Assembly: GCF_000374285.1 (NCBI RefSeq)
Contig: NZ_KB893937.1
Location: 60,827 to 124,826, forward strand
Length of the DNA stretch: 64,000 bases
Origin: Actinobacillus capsulatus DSM 19761
GTDB taxonomy: Bacteria; Pseudomonadota; Gammaproteobacteria; Enterobacterales; Pasteurellaceae
Direction of reading: 5' to 3'
Both the position numbers and the translations under genes were made by a program. The notes under the pieces are model-generated. The model had not been told where the DNA came from, searched no databases, and was given only the letters and a program-made list of their open reading frames with translations. Positions 11,699-20,236 of the stretch are shown one piece after another (the first letter of the stretch is position 1; each line of letters begins with the position of its first letter).

Positions 11699-13108
11699 AT
11701 GCAAAATCAGCCAACTATTCTGCAAAAAATCGTACAAGATAAAGCTGTTTGGGTCGAAAACAAACAAAAAACTTTTCCACTTTCACAATTCCAACAGCAA
11801 ATTGTTACTGCTGATCGCAATTTTTATGCGGCATTAGCGACAGCTTCGCACCAAGTGCCTGCATATATTTTAGAGTGTAAAAAGGCTTCACCTTCCAAAG
11901 GACTGATTCGTGCCGAGTTTGATTTGGATGCGATTGCGCAGGTCTATAAACATTACGCTTCCGTCATTTCTGTGCTAACTGATGAGCAATATTTTCAGGG
12001 CGATTTTCGTTATATCGATCAGGTCAAACGCCAAACAATGCAACCAATCTTATGCAAAGATTTTATGATTTCGCCGTATCAGGTGTATTTGGCTCGTTAT
12101 TCGAATGCGGATGCAATTTTGCTGATGTTATCGGTAGTTGATGACGAAACTTATCGCAGATTGGCGGATTTAGCTCACTCTTTAGGGATGGGGGTTTTAA
12201 CCGAAACTAGTACGGATGAAGAATTTGAGCGAGCGTTAGCATTGGGTGCAAAAGTGATTGGCGTGAATAACCGTGATTTGCATACGCTGACGGTGGATAT
12301 GAATCGCATTGTGCGTTTGGTAGAAAAATATCAGGATCAAATTCCGGCAGATGTCCGTTTGATTTCAGAATCAGGTATTTATGATCATTCACAGGTAAAA
12401 GCAATTAAGCCGTTTGCACACGCATTTTTGATCGGTAGCAGTTTGATGGGTAGTACGGATTTAAATAATGCGGTACGTTCTGTTATTTTCGGTGAAAATA
12501 AAGTGTGTGGTTTAACCCGTACACAAGATGTAAAAGCGGTGTATGAAAACGGCTTTTTATATGGTGGATTAATTTTTGCTGAAAATTCGCCTCGTCAGTT
12601 ATCGTTACGTCAAGCGCAAGAATTAGTGGTGAATGCGCCATTACATTATGTCGGCGTATTCCAAAATCAAGCGGTCGAATTTGTCGAAAAAATCGCAAAA
12701 CAGCTTGAGTTATATGCGGTTCAGCTACACGGCTCAGAAGATGAAGCCTATATTGCTGAGCTCTCAGCAAAATTAGCCGGAAAAACGCAAATCTGGCAGG
12801 CAATTTCGATAGATGTTCAAGCGGAAACAGTTGAATATCACGATAATCCGCTCGTGGCACGTTATATCCTTGATAGCAAAAATGGTACGCAACAGGGAGG
12901 TACCGGTAAAACATTTAACTGGCAGCTCATTCCGAACGAATTAAAACAAAAAGCAATGCTTGCCGGTGGCATTTCAGCTGAAAATATCGAGCAGGCACTC
13001 GCGCAAGGTTGTTTAGGTGTCGATCTCAATTCTGGTGTAGAGCAGCATAAAGGCGTAAAAGATTTAGCAAAAATGACCGCTTGTGCAGAGAAAATTCTCA
13101 AAGCCTAA
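11699..13108 (+). CDS. trpC: bifunctional indole-3-glycerol-phosphate synthase / phosphoribosylanthranilate isomerase
   Basis: Carries two consecutive steps of tryptophan synthesis in one chain, as in E. coli TrpC(F). The N-terminal IGPS half shows [25 protein letters not shown] and [10 protein letters not shown]. The PRAI half starts near [11 protein letters not shown] and includes [19 protein letters not shown] and LAGGISAEN. The start at 11699 ([11 protein letters not shown]) is chosen over an upstream in-frame ATG because it has AGAG before it and matches the family N terminus. It is divergent from the Fic gene. No other trp gene is next to it. Confidence 0.96.
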   Translation: MQNQPTILQKIVQDKAVWVENKQKTFPLSQFQQQIVTADRNFYAALATASHQVPAYILECKKASPSKGLIRAEFDLDAIAQVYKHYASVISVLTDEQYFQGDFRYIDQVKRQTMQPILCKDFMISPYQVYLARYSNADAILLMLSVVDDETYRRLADLAHSLGMGVLTETSTDEEFERALALGAKVIGVNNRDLHTLTVDMNRIVRLVEKYQDQIPADVRLISESGIYDHSQVKAIKPFAHAFLIGSSLMGSTDLNNAVRSVIFGENKVCGLTRTQDVKAVYENGFLYGGLIFAENSPRQLSLRQAQELVVNAPLHYVGVFQNQAVEFVEKIAKQLELYAVQLHGSEDEAYIAELSAKLAGKTQIWQAISIDVQAETVEYHDNPLVARYILDSKNGTQQGGTGKTFNWQLIPNELKQKAMLAGGISAENIEQALAQGCLGVDLNSGVEQHKGVKDLAKMTACAEKILKA

Positions 13109-13156
13109 GAAGTGTGATAAACTTTGATCAATAATGTTTAACAAAGAGAGGACGAA

Positions 13157-13237
13157 ATGGGTACTTTAGGTTATTCAATGATGACTGTTGTAGCAGCATT
13201 AGGTATGATCGTAGTTTTCGCTTACAACATCTTCTAA
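13157..13237 (+). CDS. ynhF: 26-residue single-helix membrane protein, YnhF-like
   Basis: A short gene with a strong Shine-Dalgarno sequence (AGAGAGGA, 5 bases before the ATG). The product is one membrane helix: MGTLGYSMMTVVAALG, then MIVVFAY. Its pattern L..S..T...LG.IV matches E. coli YnhF, a 29-residue inner-membrane small protein, so I read it as a relative. It lies 48 bases after trpC and is closed by its own terminator. The function is unknown even in E. coli. Confidence 0.7.
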   Translation: MGTLGYSMMTVVAALGMIVVFAYNIF

Positions 13238-13247
13238 TCTGTTACTG

Positions 13248-13303
13248 CAGAAAAGCACGGAAAGCACAGAATATTATCAGTAACTTCCGTGCTTTCTGTT
13301 TAT
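13248..13303 (+). terminator. terminator after the YnhF-like gene
   Basis: CAGAAAAGCACGGAA (13248-13262) pairs with TTCCGTGCTTTCTG (13285-13298), leaving a 22-base loop, and is followed by TTTATTTT. It separates the small protein gene from mnmC, although a start for mnmC lies only 20 bases further on. Confidence 0.65.
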
Positions 13304-13318
13304 TTTGTGGTAAATGTT

Positions 13319-15322
13319 ATGAACAAACTCACTTTTGCATCTCTTTCTTTCAATTCAAATAATACCCCCGTTTCCGAACAATTTGACGATATTTACTTCT
13401 CCACCCAAGACGGTCTTGAAGAAAGTTATTATGTTTTCCAAGAAGGTAACCAGCTTTGGCAAAAATGGCAAACTCATACGAGTGAATCTTTTGTGATTGC
13501 CGAAACCGGTTTTGGTACCGGGCTTAATTTTTTAGCAGTTGCCGATAAATTTCAGCAGTTTTTAAGTGAGTTCCCCAATAGCAAACTCAAACGTTTATAT
13601 TTTATTTCGTTTGAAAAATTTCCTCTTACTTCCGAGCAATTAGCGACCATTCATAAAAATTACCCGCAATTTGCAAAACTTTCGCAGAAAATGACTGCTT
13701 GTTGGCAACCTCGCCAAGCCGGTTGTCAGCGTTATCATTTCGAGCAAATCTATCTTGATGTATGGTTCGGCGATATGTTGGAGAACTTACCGCAATTAGG
13801 CGATTTATATAGCAATCGAATTGATGCGTGGTTTTTAGACGGTTTTTCACCGGATAAAAATCCGGAAATGTGGAATAAAACGCTTTATCGCCAAATGTTC
13901 CGTTTAACGAAAAATGGCGGTAGTTTTGCGACCTTTACTGCTGCAAGTGCAGTAAGAAAGGGCTTACAAGCGGTCGGATTTGAGGTCAAAAAACGTAAAG
14001 GTTTTGGCAAAAAACGAGAAATGCTGTGGGGTGAAAAACCGCAACAAAGCGAAACGGCACTGGTAAATTACCCGTATTTTTATAGCAAGCCGCAAACAGA
14101 AGCAGACGATATTGCGATTGTCGGTGGTGGTGTAGCCAGCTTGTTTGTTGCATTATCACTGCTTGAAAGAGGAAAAAAAGTCACGCTTTATTGCAAAGAC
14201 AGTGCGCTAGCACAAAATGCTTCCGGAAATTTGCAAGGCGCGATTTACCCGCAACTCAGTGACGATGACGAACGTAATATCCGTTTTTATGTGCATTGTT
14301 TCGATTATGCGTTGCAACGTTTGGCACAAATTGAACCGCTTGTTGAGTTTGAACACGCCTTAACCGGTGTGGTGTTATATGCCTATAACGATAAGACGGT
14401 GAAAAAATTGGAAAAAATGGCTCGGCAAACTGATGATGAAAGTTTGTTTAGGCTATGTAATGCGGCTGAGTTAAGCGAAAAAATCGGGCTTAAAGTGCCG
14501 AATGGCGGTGCATTTATGCCACAAAGCGGTTGGTTATCGCCGATACAGTTTGTACAAGGTACGTTTGCTTATTTACAAACGAAAGGATTACAGATTGTGC
14601 TAAATCACGACGTGAAAGATCCGCAATTTAGTGAAGGGAAGTGGCAGTGGCAACACAATGGCGAAACGTTTGGTCATCAGATTTTAGTGTTGGCAAACGG
14701 GCATACACTTACGCAATTTCAGCAAGCTCAGGGGATTCCGCTGTATCCGGTACGTGGGCAAGTCAGCCAGATTCCGACCACACCGGCTTTGCAGCAACTA
14801 AAATGTGTGGTGTGTTATGACGGTTATTTAACACCTGCTTCTAAAGCGAATACCCATTGTATCGGTGCCAGCCATGTGCGTGATAATGCCGAAACACATT
14901 TTTCACCGGAAGAACATCACGAGAATGTCGCAAAACTTCAGCAAAATTTGACCGCTTGTGATTGGACGAACAATATCGATCTTTCACAAAATTTAGCTAA
15001 ACAAGGGGTGAGAGCAGCACTGCGAGATCGTGTGCCGATGGTTGGACAAATGCCGAATTTTAGCGCTCAAAAAGTACAATATCAGAATTTGTATAATCAA
15101 CTACGCCGTAAACAAGCGGTCGAAAATGCGGAAAATTTTGCAAATTTATATCTGGTGAACGGCCTAGCTTCTCGAGGTTTAACTACTGCACCGTTATTAG
15201 GCGAGCTGTTAGCGAGCCTGATTTGTCATGAGCCGTTACCAATTAGCGAAGATATTTGGCATGCACTTAGCCCAAATCGTACTTGGATACGAAAATTGTT
15301 GAAAGGCTCAAAAGTAGAATAG
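13319..15322 (+). CDS. mnmC: bifunctional tRNA wobble-uridine modification protein MnmC
   Basis: Completes mnm5(s2)U34 in tRNA: the C-terminal FAD domain oxidatively removes the carboxymethyl group, and the N-terminal domain methylates with SAM. The SAM site is ETGFGTGLNFL and the acidic WFLDGFSPDKNPEMW follows; the FAD-binding GGGVASLFVA starts at residue 269. The 667 residues equal E. coli MnmC (668). The start at 13319 (MNKLTFASL) was chosen over the open frame from 13289 because it matches the family N terminus. A strong terminator follows at 15333. Confidence 0.95.
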   Translation: MNKLTFASLSFNSNNTPVSEQFDDIYFSTQDGLEESYYVFQEGNQLWQKWQTHTSESFVIAETGFGTGLNFLAVADKFQQFLSEFPNSKLKRLYFISFEKFPLTSEQLATIHKNYPQFAKLSQKMTACWQPRQAGCQRYHFEQIYLDVWFGDMLENLPQLGDLYSNRIDAWFLDGFSPDKNPEMWNKTLYRQMFRLTKNGGSFATFTAASAVRKGLQAVGFEVKKRKGFGKKREMLWGEKPQQSETALVNYPYFYSKPQTEADDIAIVGGGVASLFVALSLLERGKKVTLYCKDSALAQNASGNLQGAIYPQLSDDDERNIRFYVHCFDYALQRLAQIEPLVEFEHALTGVVLYAYNDKTVKKLEKMARQTDDESLFRLCNAAELSEKIGLKVPNGGAFMPQSGWLSPIQFVQGTFAYLQTKGLQIVLNHDVKDPQFSEGKWQWQHNGETFGHQILVLANGHTLTQFQQAQGIPLYPVRGQVSQIPTTPALQQLKCVVCYDGYLTPASKANTHCIGASHVRDNAETHFSPEEHHENVAKLQQNLTACDWTNNIDLSQNLAKQGVRAALRDRVPMVGQMPNFSAQKVQYQNLYNQLRRKQAVENAENFANLYLVNGLASRGLTTAPLLGELLASLICHEPLPISEDIWHALSPNRTWIRKLLKGSKVE

Positions 15323-15332
15323 TTAAAAAAAC

Positions 15333-15366
15333 AAAACCTCGAATATCATTATTCGAGGTTTTTTTG
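15333..15366. terminator. bidirectional terminator after mnmC
   Basis: AACCTCGAAT pairs with ATTCGAGGTT around a short loop, with TTTTTTTG on the plus side and, on the minus strand, TTTTGTTTTTTT. It ends mnmC and can equally end the antisense RNA proposed to start near 15573. Confidence 0.8.
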
Positions 15367-15370
15367 TTGG

Positions 15371-15399
15371 TTGTAAAAACATACAGTCTTTACTATAAT
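15371..15399 (+). promoter_or_regulatory. sigma-70 promoter of the Ibs-like toxin mRNA
   Basis: TTGTAA (15371-15376) and TATAAT (15394-15399) are spaced by exactly 17 bases. The predicted start, about 15406, is the first base of an 8-base perfect stem (GTTTTAGC 15406-15413 with GCTAAAAC 15420-15427), so the mRNA would carry a hairpin at its 5' end. A second stem (TGGTGG 15432-15437 with CCACCA 15450-15455) precedes the ribosome-binding site. Confidence 0.75.
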
Positions 15400-15475
15400 T
15401 TACGTGTTTTAGCAATAAAGCTAAAACGAGCTGGTGGCGACCTTTAATCCCACCAACTTTGAAGAGGATAACCAA

Positions 15476-15535
15476 ATGTTTAAATACATTATCCTAGTTA
15501 TTTTCTTGTTAGTCTTGAGCTCCCCAGCCTACTAA
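15476..15535 (+). CDS. ibs: Ibs-like type I toxin, 19 residues
   Basis: Encodes MFKYIILVIFLLVLSSPAY, followed by tandem stops TAATAA. Length, all-hydrophobic core and the S-x-x-A-Y end match the E. coli Ibs toxins (for example IbsC, also 19 residues, ending SFSAY), small membrane peptides that depolarise the inner membrane when overproduced. AGAGGA lies seven bases before the ATG. A consensus promoter, a structured leader and a full antisense promoter on the other strand surround it, as expected for a type I toxin-antitoxin locus. The alternative is a harmless small membrane peptide; the paired promoters make that less likely. Confidence 0.75.
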   Translation: MFKYIILVIFLLVLSSPAY

Positions 15536-15579
15536 TAAGAAATAACTCAACTGAGCGGTTGAACCGCTCAGTTCTTCAA

Positions 15580-15608
15580 ATCATAAGTGGTTAATCACTT
15601 GTTGTCAA
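15580..15608 (-). promoter_or_regulatory. antisense (Sib-like) promoter with palindromic spacer
   Basis: TTGACA-17-TATGAT read on the minus strand. The spacer holds a nearly perfect palindrome (AAGTGATTAACCACTT), which could be an operator or chance. The promoter lies 3' of the sdaA stop codon (15618), facing the toxin gene. Confidence 0.7.
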
Positions 15609-15617
15609 ATACAATGC

Positions 15618-16997
15618 TTAATCGCAAGGTAAAATTTTAATCGCTAAACCGCCGGTTGAAGTTTCACGGTATTTAGCGTTCATATCTTTACCGGTTTCAT
15701 ACATCGTTTCGATCACTTTATCTAAAGTTACGCGAGGCTGCGATGTTAAGCGTAAAGCCATACGACTAGCGTTGATCGCCTTAACCGAAGCAATCGCATT
15801 ACGTTCGATACAAGGAACTTGTACTTGTCCGCCAACAGGGTCACAGGTTAAGCCGAGGTTGTGTTCCATTGCGATTTCGGCAGCGATACAAACCTGATCC
15901 GGACTTCCGCCCATAATTTCGGTTAAACCGGCAGCTGCCATCGAACAAGCTACGCCAACTTCGCCCTGGCAACCCACTTCCGCACCGGAAATAGACGCAT
16001 TCATTTTGTACAGTGTACCGACAACGCTACAAGCTAATAAATAGCGCTCAATCGTTTCTTGATTAAGCGGTGCGATAAATTGCTGATAGTAAGCTAATAC
16101 TGCCGGCACAATACCGCAAGCACCGTTAGTCGGTGCAGTGACAACACGTCCGCCTGCCGCATTTTCTTCATTCACCGCAAGCGCAAACATATTTACCCAG
16201 TCAATAATTTGCATTGGGTCAGTATTAAATTTGCCGGTTGCTTCTAATGTTCTGCGTAAAGATGGCGCGCGGCGTACTACTTTTAATGGACCGGGTAATA
16301 AACCTTCCGTGTGTAAACCGTGTTGGATACAGTCTTCCATCGTTTTCCAAATTTTTGCAAGATAATCTGAGATTTCTTGCTTCGGACGTAGGGCCGCTTC
16401 GTTTTTCCACACTAAACTCGAAAGCGGTAAACCTTGTTCTTTACAGTGCTTGAGTAAGTCTTCTGCATTTTTATAAGGGAACGGCACAGCTACAGTATCG
16501 TTGGCTTGGCTATCAAAGTTCTCATCATCAACGATAAAACCGCCACCGATAGAATAGAAAGTTTTCTCGAATAATAATGTTTCACCTTCGAAGGCTTTTA
16601 AAATCATTCCATTTTCATGACGAGGTAAGAAATCGTAATGAAAAGGCATATCTTTATAGAAATCGAATGTGATGGTTTTTGCCATTTCAGATACAGCTTC
16701 AGCAACAACTAATTTGCTTTCTTGCTTCACTTGTTCGATAACCGTTTCAATTCGTTCAATATCCACATTATCGGGTAAATAACCCATTAAGCCTATTACC
16801 ACCGCAATATCGGTACTATGACCTCGACCTGTAAGGGCTAGAGAACCATAAATATCGGCTTGCAAGCGGTCGGTTTTGGCCAAAAGTTTGCGAGCCAACA
16901 ATTCATCAATAAATTGTTTAGCCGCTTTCATTGGGCCTACAGTATGGGAGCTTGAAGGGCCGATACCCACTTTAAAAATATCAAATACACTAATCAT
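15618..16997 (-). CDS. sdaA: L-serine ammonia-lyase (serine deaminase), iron-sulfur type
   Basis: Deaminates L-serine to pyruvate and ammonia using a [4Fe-4S] cluster. The protein begins MISVFDIFKVGIGPSSSHTVGPM, the canonical start of the single-chain enzymes, so I chose the ATG at 16997 over the in-frame ATG at 17012. Cys-containing motifs NGACGIVPA, GCQGEVGVACS and CDPVGGQVQVPC supply the cluster ligands. Length 459 residues, as in E. coli SdaA (454). It follows the serine transporter sdaC on the same strand with a hairpin between them, giving an uptake-and-degradation unit. Confidence 0.96.
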   Translation of the reverse strand: MISVFDIFKVGIGPSSSHTVGPMKAAKQFIDELLARKLLAKTDRLQADIYGSLALTGRGHSTDIAVVIGLMGYLPDNVDIERIETVIEQVKQESKLVVAEAVSEMAKTITFDFYKDMPFHYDFLPRHENGMILKAFEGETLLFEKTFYSIGGGFIVDDENFDSQANDTVAVPFPYKNAEDLLKHCKEQGLPLSSLVWKNEAALRPKQEISDYLAKIWKTMEDCIQHGLHTEGLLPGPLKVVRRAPSLRRTLEATGKFNTDPMQIIDWVNMFALAVNEENAAGGRVVTAPTNGACGIVPAVLAYYQQFIAPLNQETIERYLLACSVVGTLYKMNASISGAEVGCQGEVGVACSMAAAGLTEIMGGSPDQVCIAAEIAMEHNLGLTCDPVGGQVQVPCIERNAIASVKAINASRMALRLTSQPRVTLDKVIETMYETGKDMNAKYRETSTGGLAIKILPCD

Positions 16998-17014
16998 AAA
17001 ATCACAACACAATG

Positions 17015-17063
17015 TTAAAAAGAGGGAGGCAACAAACGCATAGAGAAAATCAGGTTTGTTGCC
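17015..17063 (-). terminator. sdaC-sdaA intergenic terminator or attenuator
   Basis: GGCAACAAAC (17028-17037) pairs perfectly with GTTTGTTGCC (17054-17063); read on the minus strand the hairpin is followed by TCCCTCTTTTTAA. It lies between sdaC and sdaA and would lower sdaA expression relative to sdaC, or end part of the transcripts. Confidence 0.6.
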
Positions 17064-17094
17064 TTAAAATTCGAAAGGGCGAATTATACAGAGA

Positions 17095-18321
17095 TTATAG
17101 TAATCCGTACACTATTGCTGAAATAGCGATTGTACCCATTACCGCAATAAAAATATTGCTGATGCTACCTTTATATTTAGCTAATGTCGGTACGGTATAA
17201 ATTGCATACACTGGCATAATAAACAGAATCATTGCAATAATCGGACCGCCTAAGCTTTCAATGAAACCAAGAATACTTGGGTTGATTGTTGCGACAATCC
17301 ATAACGTGATAAAGAAAACAACCGCAGTGATTTTTTTGAATCTTGCTGATTCAATTGGTTTATCACGTAACTGATTCACTAAACCTTCTAAACCTTCACG
17401 TGCGCCTAAATAGTGACCAAAGAAAGAGCTACCGATAGCTAAGAATGCTACGAAAGGTCCAAAGTAAGAAATAATCGGGTTATCGAATTTATTTGCTAGG
17501 TAAGATAAAATTGAAATATTTTGTGCTTTTGCTTGTGCTAATTCTTCAGGTGTTAGTGTTAATACACAACTGAAAACGAAGAACATAACGAATAACACTA
17601 AGATCATTGCGGTTGAACGTAATACTTTGCTTGATTCAACTTCAGTTTTTTGCGGATCTTGATAGTGTTTTTGCTGTGAAAGCGCAAATGATGAAATTGC
17701 CGGTGAATGGTTAAAGGCAAACACTAATACCGGAATCGTTAACCATAATGTCGTTAAGAAATCACCTGTGCTTGGCATTTGTTGTAATGCCGCACCGTTC
17801 CATTCCGGAATCAAGTAAATAGATAAACCGAATAGGATTAATACTAATGGGTAAACTAAGTAAGTGGTGATTTTTAACATCGCTTGTTCGCTAAGCAGCA
17901 TCACGCTAATCATTACCGCAATTAATACACCGGATAGTAATGCACGAGGCGGTACAGTCATATGTAATTGGTTTTCAATAAATGAGCCGACTGTATTGGT
18001 GATACCCACGCCATAAATTAATAGAATCGGGAAGATTGCAAAGAAGTAAAGCAAGGTAATAAATTTGCCGGCATTTTCTCCAAAATGCTCACGAACTACA
18101 TTGGTAATATCACTTCCCGGTTTACTTGAAGAAAGTACAAAACGAGCAAGTCCTCGGTGTGCGAGGTAAGTCATTGGCCCAACCAATAAGGTCATGATAA
18201 TTAATGGGTAAAAACCGCTCATACCAGCGTTGATCGGTAAAAATAAAACTCCTGCACCAACAGCTGTGCCAAAAAGATTTAGTACCCAAGTGAGGGAAAA
18301 ACGATTAGATGGCGTAGCCAT
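17095..18321 (-). CDS. sdaC: serine transporter SdaC
   Basis: Inner-membrane serine:proton symporter of the HAAAP family. The 408 residues form about 11 membrane helices, starting [21 protein letters not shown], the family's substrate loop. [16 protein letters not shown] and [14 protein letters not shown] are further family marks. It is first in the operon with sdaA. The ribosome-binding site is TAGGAGAG, shortly before the ATG. Upstream a promoter (18361-18388) and a CRP-like half site suggest carbon control, as for E. coli sdaCB. Confidence 0.93.
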   Translation of the reverse strand: MATPSNRFSLTWVLNLFGTAVGAGVLFLPINAGMSGFYPLIIMTLLVGPMTYLAHRGLARFVLSSSKPGSDITNVVREHFGENAGKFITLLYFFAIFPILLIYGVGITNTVGSFIENQLHMTVPPRALLSGVLIAVMISVMLLSEQAMLKITTYLVYPLVLILFGLSIYLIPEWNGAALQQMPSTGDFLTTLWLTIPVLVFAFNHSPAISSFALSQQKHYQDPQKTEVESSKVLRSTAMILVLFVMFFVFSCVLTLTPEELAQAKAQNISILSYLANKFDNPIISYFGPFVAFLAIGSSFFGHYLGAREGLEGLVNQLRDKPIESARFKKITAVVFFITLWIVATINPSILGFIESLGGPIIAMILFIMPVYAIYTVPTLAKYKGSISNIFIAVMGTIAISAIVYGLL

Positions 18322-18639
18322 AAAACTCTCCTATTTACAGAATTATAAAAATTTTGTTGGATCATAATCTTCTGGATATAAGAAACAAGTAAAAAATGTC
18401 AATTTTGTGATCTGGCTAAAACTTTATTTTTAGGTAGAGAGTTATGTGATTATTTTTTAATTATTTAGTGAATGATTCTAAATTATATCGGTTATATAGG
18501 GTTTGATGCGTTTTTTATTTTTTATCCCAAAATGGTGAAAAATAGTAAATTTACAAACTTGTGAGGAATATAGTGATTTGGTTATAAGAATGAGGGTTTT
18601 GTTATTTCAAATTCATCTAAAAATATTCTATGTTCGCGA
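18322..18639. other. A+T-rich region upstream of sdaC
   Basis: About 320 bases with no gene I can support. It holds the sdaC promoter on the minus strand and a TGTGA-N6-TAAAA sequence at 18406-18421 that could be a weak CRP site near -60. The remainder is A+T-rich and shows no repeat or clear structure. Confidence 0.5.
18361..18388 (-). promoter_or_regulatory. probable sdaC promoter
   Basis: Read on the minus strand, TTGTTT (18383-18388) and TATGAT (18361-18366) are 16 bases apart, about 40 bases before the sdaC start. The TGTGA half site at 18406 would be centred near -60 relative to this start. Confidence 0.4.
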
Positions 18640-18863
18640 AATGAGTTTGAATGAGGACTTTTTTACACAAAGCGGTACAAACGCAAAATACCGCTGAACG
18701 TACGTAGTTGTATCAACAAGCGGTCGAAATTTTCCAACAAAATACACTGATAATTCCGATTGCTCATGCAATTAACTATGTGCCGGTCAGCAAGCGTGTG
18801 CAAGGCTTTGTGCAAAGCCCGTTTGGCTACACTACGTTTTATTCCGTCACATTAGTGGAATAA
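18640..18863 (+). pseudogene. C-terminal remnant of a DppA/SapA-type peptide-binding protein
   Basis: The last frame ends with LYQQAVEIFQQNTLIIPIAH, then NYVPVSKRVQGFVQSPFGY and a stop at 18861. This is the typical C terminus of family 5 solute-binding proteins. Upstream, HKAVQTQNTAERT is followed by TAG (18705-18707) where CAG (Gln) is expected, and a run of T near 18660 shifts the frame again. Nothing of the first 450 or so residues remains. It has no visible start. It is a decayed relic, possibly of an older copy of the transport operon found further on. Confidence 0.75.
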
Positions 18864-18917
18864 TCAAAGGACGATTTGCAAATTTTTATGCAAATTTGAC
18901 CGCTTGTTAGGTCACGA

Positions 18918-18946
18918 CACATTAAGCTTAATGTGAATATTATTCA
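18918..18946 (+). promoter_or_regulatory. MetR-type operator overlapping an 18-base palindrome
   Basis: TGAATATTATTCA (18934-18946) matches the MetR consensus TGAA-N5-TTCA and is itself a perfect dyad. Immediately before it, sharing two bases, is the perfect palindrome CACATTAAGCTTAATGTG (18918-18935). Both lie about 90-120 bases upstream of a MetE-like methyltransferase, a fitting target for MetR and homocysteine. I infer methionine control; which regulator reads the second palindrome is unknown. Confidence 0.6.
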
Positions 18947-19036
18947 TGATGATTTCAAAATTTTTTCAGATGATTAAAAAATAAAATTTGTTAGAATTCA
19001 GTGAAATTTATATTTTAATGATTACAAGGAAACACA

Positions 19037-20185
19037 ATGTCTCAATTATTCCCTACGGCAACGCAACGTACTTCTGCACCTTACCGTTTTGATATTGTCG
19101 GTAGTTTCTTACGTACGGATTCGATTAAACAAGCTCGTCAGCAATGTTCTTGCGGTGATATTTCCTGTGCGGATTTAACTCAAGTAGAAGATACGGAAAT
19201 TGCAAAATTAGTTGAACATCAAAAAGCAGTAGGATTACACGCGGTAACTGACGGCGAATTTCGCCGTACGTTCTGGCATATGGATTTTTTAGCCGCATTA
19301 GACGGTATTCAGGAAGTGGACGCAGAGAAGTTCTCGGTACAATTTAAACACCACAGCGTACGCCCGAAAACGATTAAAATTGTTGATAAAGTGGATTTTT
19401 CGGAATCGCACCCGTTTGTAGAACATTTCCGTTCGTTACAAAAAATTGCCGGTGAGACGGAAGTGAAATTTACTATCCCATCACCTTCAATGTTACATTT
19501 GATTACCAATGTACGTGCGGAAGATTATCAGCCGATTGCACGTTATGAAAATAACAACCAGCTATTGTTAGACGATATTGCCGATGCGTATATTAAAGCG
19601 ATGAACGTGTTCTATAAATTAGGTTGCCGCAATTTACAATTAGATGATACTAGCTGGGGTGAATTTTGTGCCGAGGACAAACGTGCAGCCTATAAAGCAC
19701 GTGGTTTAGATTTAGACCAAATTGCCAAATATTATGTATATATGGTTAATAAAATCATTGATGCAAAACCGGCGGATGATATTGCAATTACGATGCATAT
19801 TTGCCGTGGTAACTTCCGTTCAACCTGGTTCTCGGCAGGCGGTTATGAGCCGGTGGCGGAAACCTTATTTGGCACATGCCGCATTGACGGTTTCTTCTTA
19901 GAGTACGATTCTGATCGTTCGGGCGATTTCAAACAGTTACGCTTTATCAAAGATCAGCAAGTGGTTTTAGGTTTAATTACTTCAAAAAACGGCGAATTAG
20001 AAAATCGTGATGAAGTGATTGCGCGTATCCAAGAAGCGGCACAATATGTGGACATTAATCAGCTTTGTCTAAGTCCACAATGTGGCTTTGCATCAACTGA
20101 AGAAGGTAATATTCTGACGGAAGAACAGCAATGGGCAAAACTGAACTTTATTCGTGAAATCAGTGAAGAAGTTTGGGGCAAATAA
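19037..20185 (+). CDS. single-domain MetE-like (YxjG-type) cobalamin-independent methyltransferase
   Basis: A 382-residue protein equal to the C-terminal catalytic barrel of MetE only. Zinc-site elements are visible: MHICRGN (His and Cys), EYDSDRSGDF and CLSPQCGFAST near the end. YxjG/YxjH-type proteins are thought to methylate homocysteine from a folate or other methyl donor; without the N-terminal MetE domain the donor is uncertain. The gene starts after AAGGAAACACA and has a MetR-type box upstream. It stands alone; a short inverted repeat (GGGCAAGAT / ATCTTGCCC) just after the stop with trailing T's serves as terminator. Confidence 0.85.
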   Translation: MSQLFPTATQRTSAPYRFDIVGSFLRTDSIKQARQQCSCGDISCADLTQVEDTEIAKLVEHQKAVGLHAVTDGEFRRTFWHMDFLAALDGIQEVDAEKFSVQFKHHSVRPKTIKIVDKVDFSESHPFVEHFRSLQKIAGETEVKFTIPSPSMLHLITNVRAEDYQPIARYENNNQLLLDDIADAYIKAMNVFYKLGCRNLQLDDTSWGEFCAEDKRAAYKARGLDLDQIAKYYVYMVNKIIDAKPADDIAITMHICRGNFRSTWFSAGGYEPVAETLFGTCRIDGFFLEYDSDRSGDFKQLRFIKDQQVVLGLITSKNGELENRDEVIARIQEAAQYVDINQLCLSPQCGFASTEEGNILTEEQQWAKLNFIREISEEVWGK

Positions 20186-20205
20186 TCGCTAAATGGATTG
20201 TCAGA

Positions 20206-20236
20206 AGGGCAAGATTGTTATCTTGCCCTTTATTTT
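20206..20236. terminator. terminator between MetE-like gene and flavoprotein gene
   Basis: GGGCAAGAT pairs with ATCTTGCCC around a short TGTT loop and is followed by TTTATTTTA on the plus side. It sits between two convergent stops and reaches into the 3' end of the flavoprotein gene. Confidence 0.65.

Larger units (their letters stand above)
15327..15573 (-). ncRNA. sib: Sib-like antisense RNA covering the Ibs-like gene
   Basis: On the minus strand TTGACA (15603-15608) and TATGAT (15580-15585) are spaced by 17 bases, a near-perfect sigma-70 promoter. The predicted start near 15573 falls at the base of a 12-base-pair hairpin (AACTGAGCGGTT 15549-15560 with AACCGCTCAGTT 15562-15573). Transcription would run through the whole toxin gene and its leader, with a good terminator available at 15333-15366. 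E. coli Sib RNAs are about 140 bases, so the real 3' end may come earlier than the roughly 245 bases given. The same hairpin could end the toxin mRNA on the plus strand. Confidence 0.65.

Noticed and set aside
13109..13156. FNR or CRP site before the YnhF-like gene
   Set aside because: TTGATCAA and TGTGATAAACTTTGATC contain half sites only; neither matches a full consensus.
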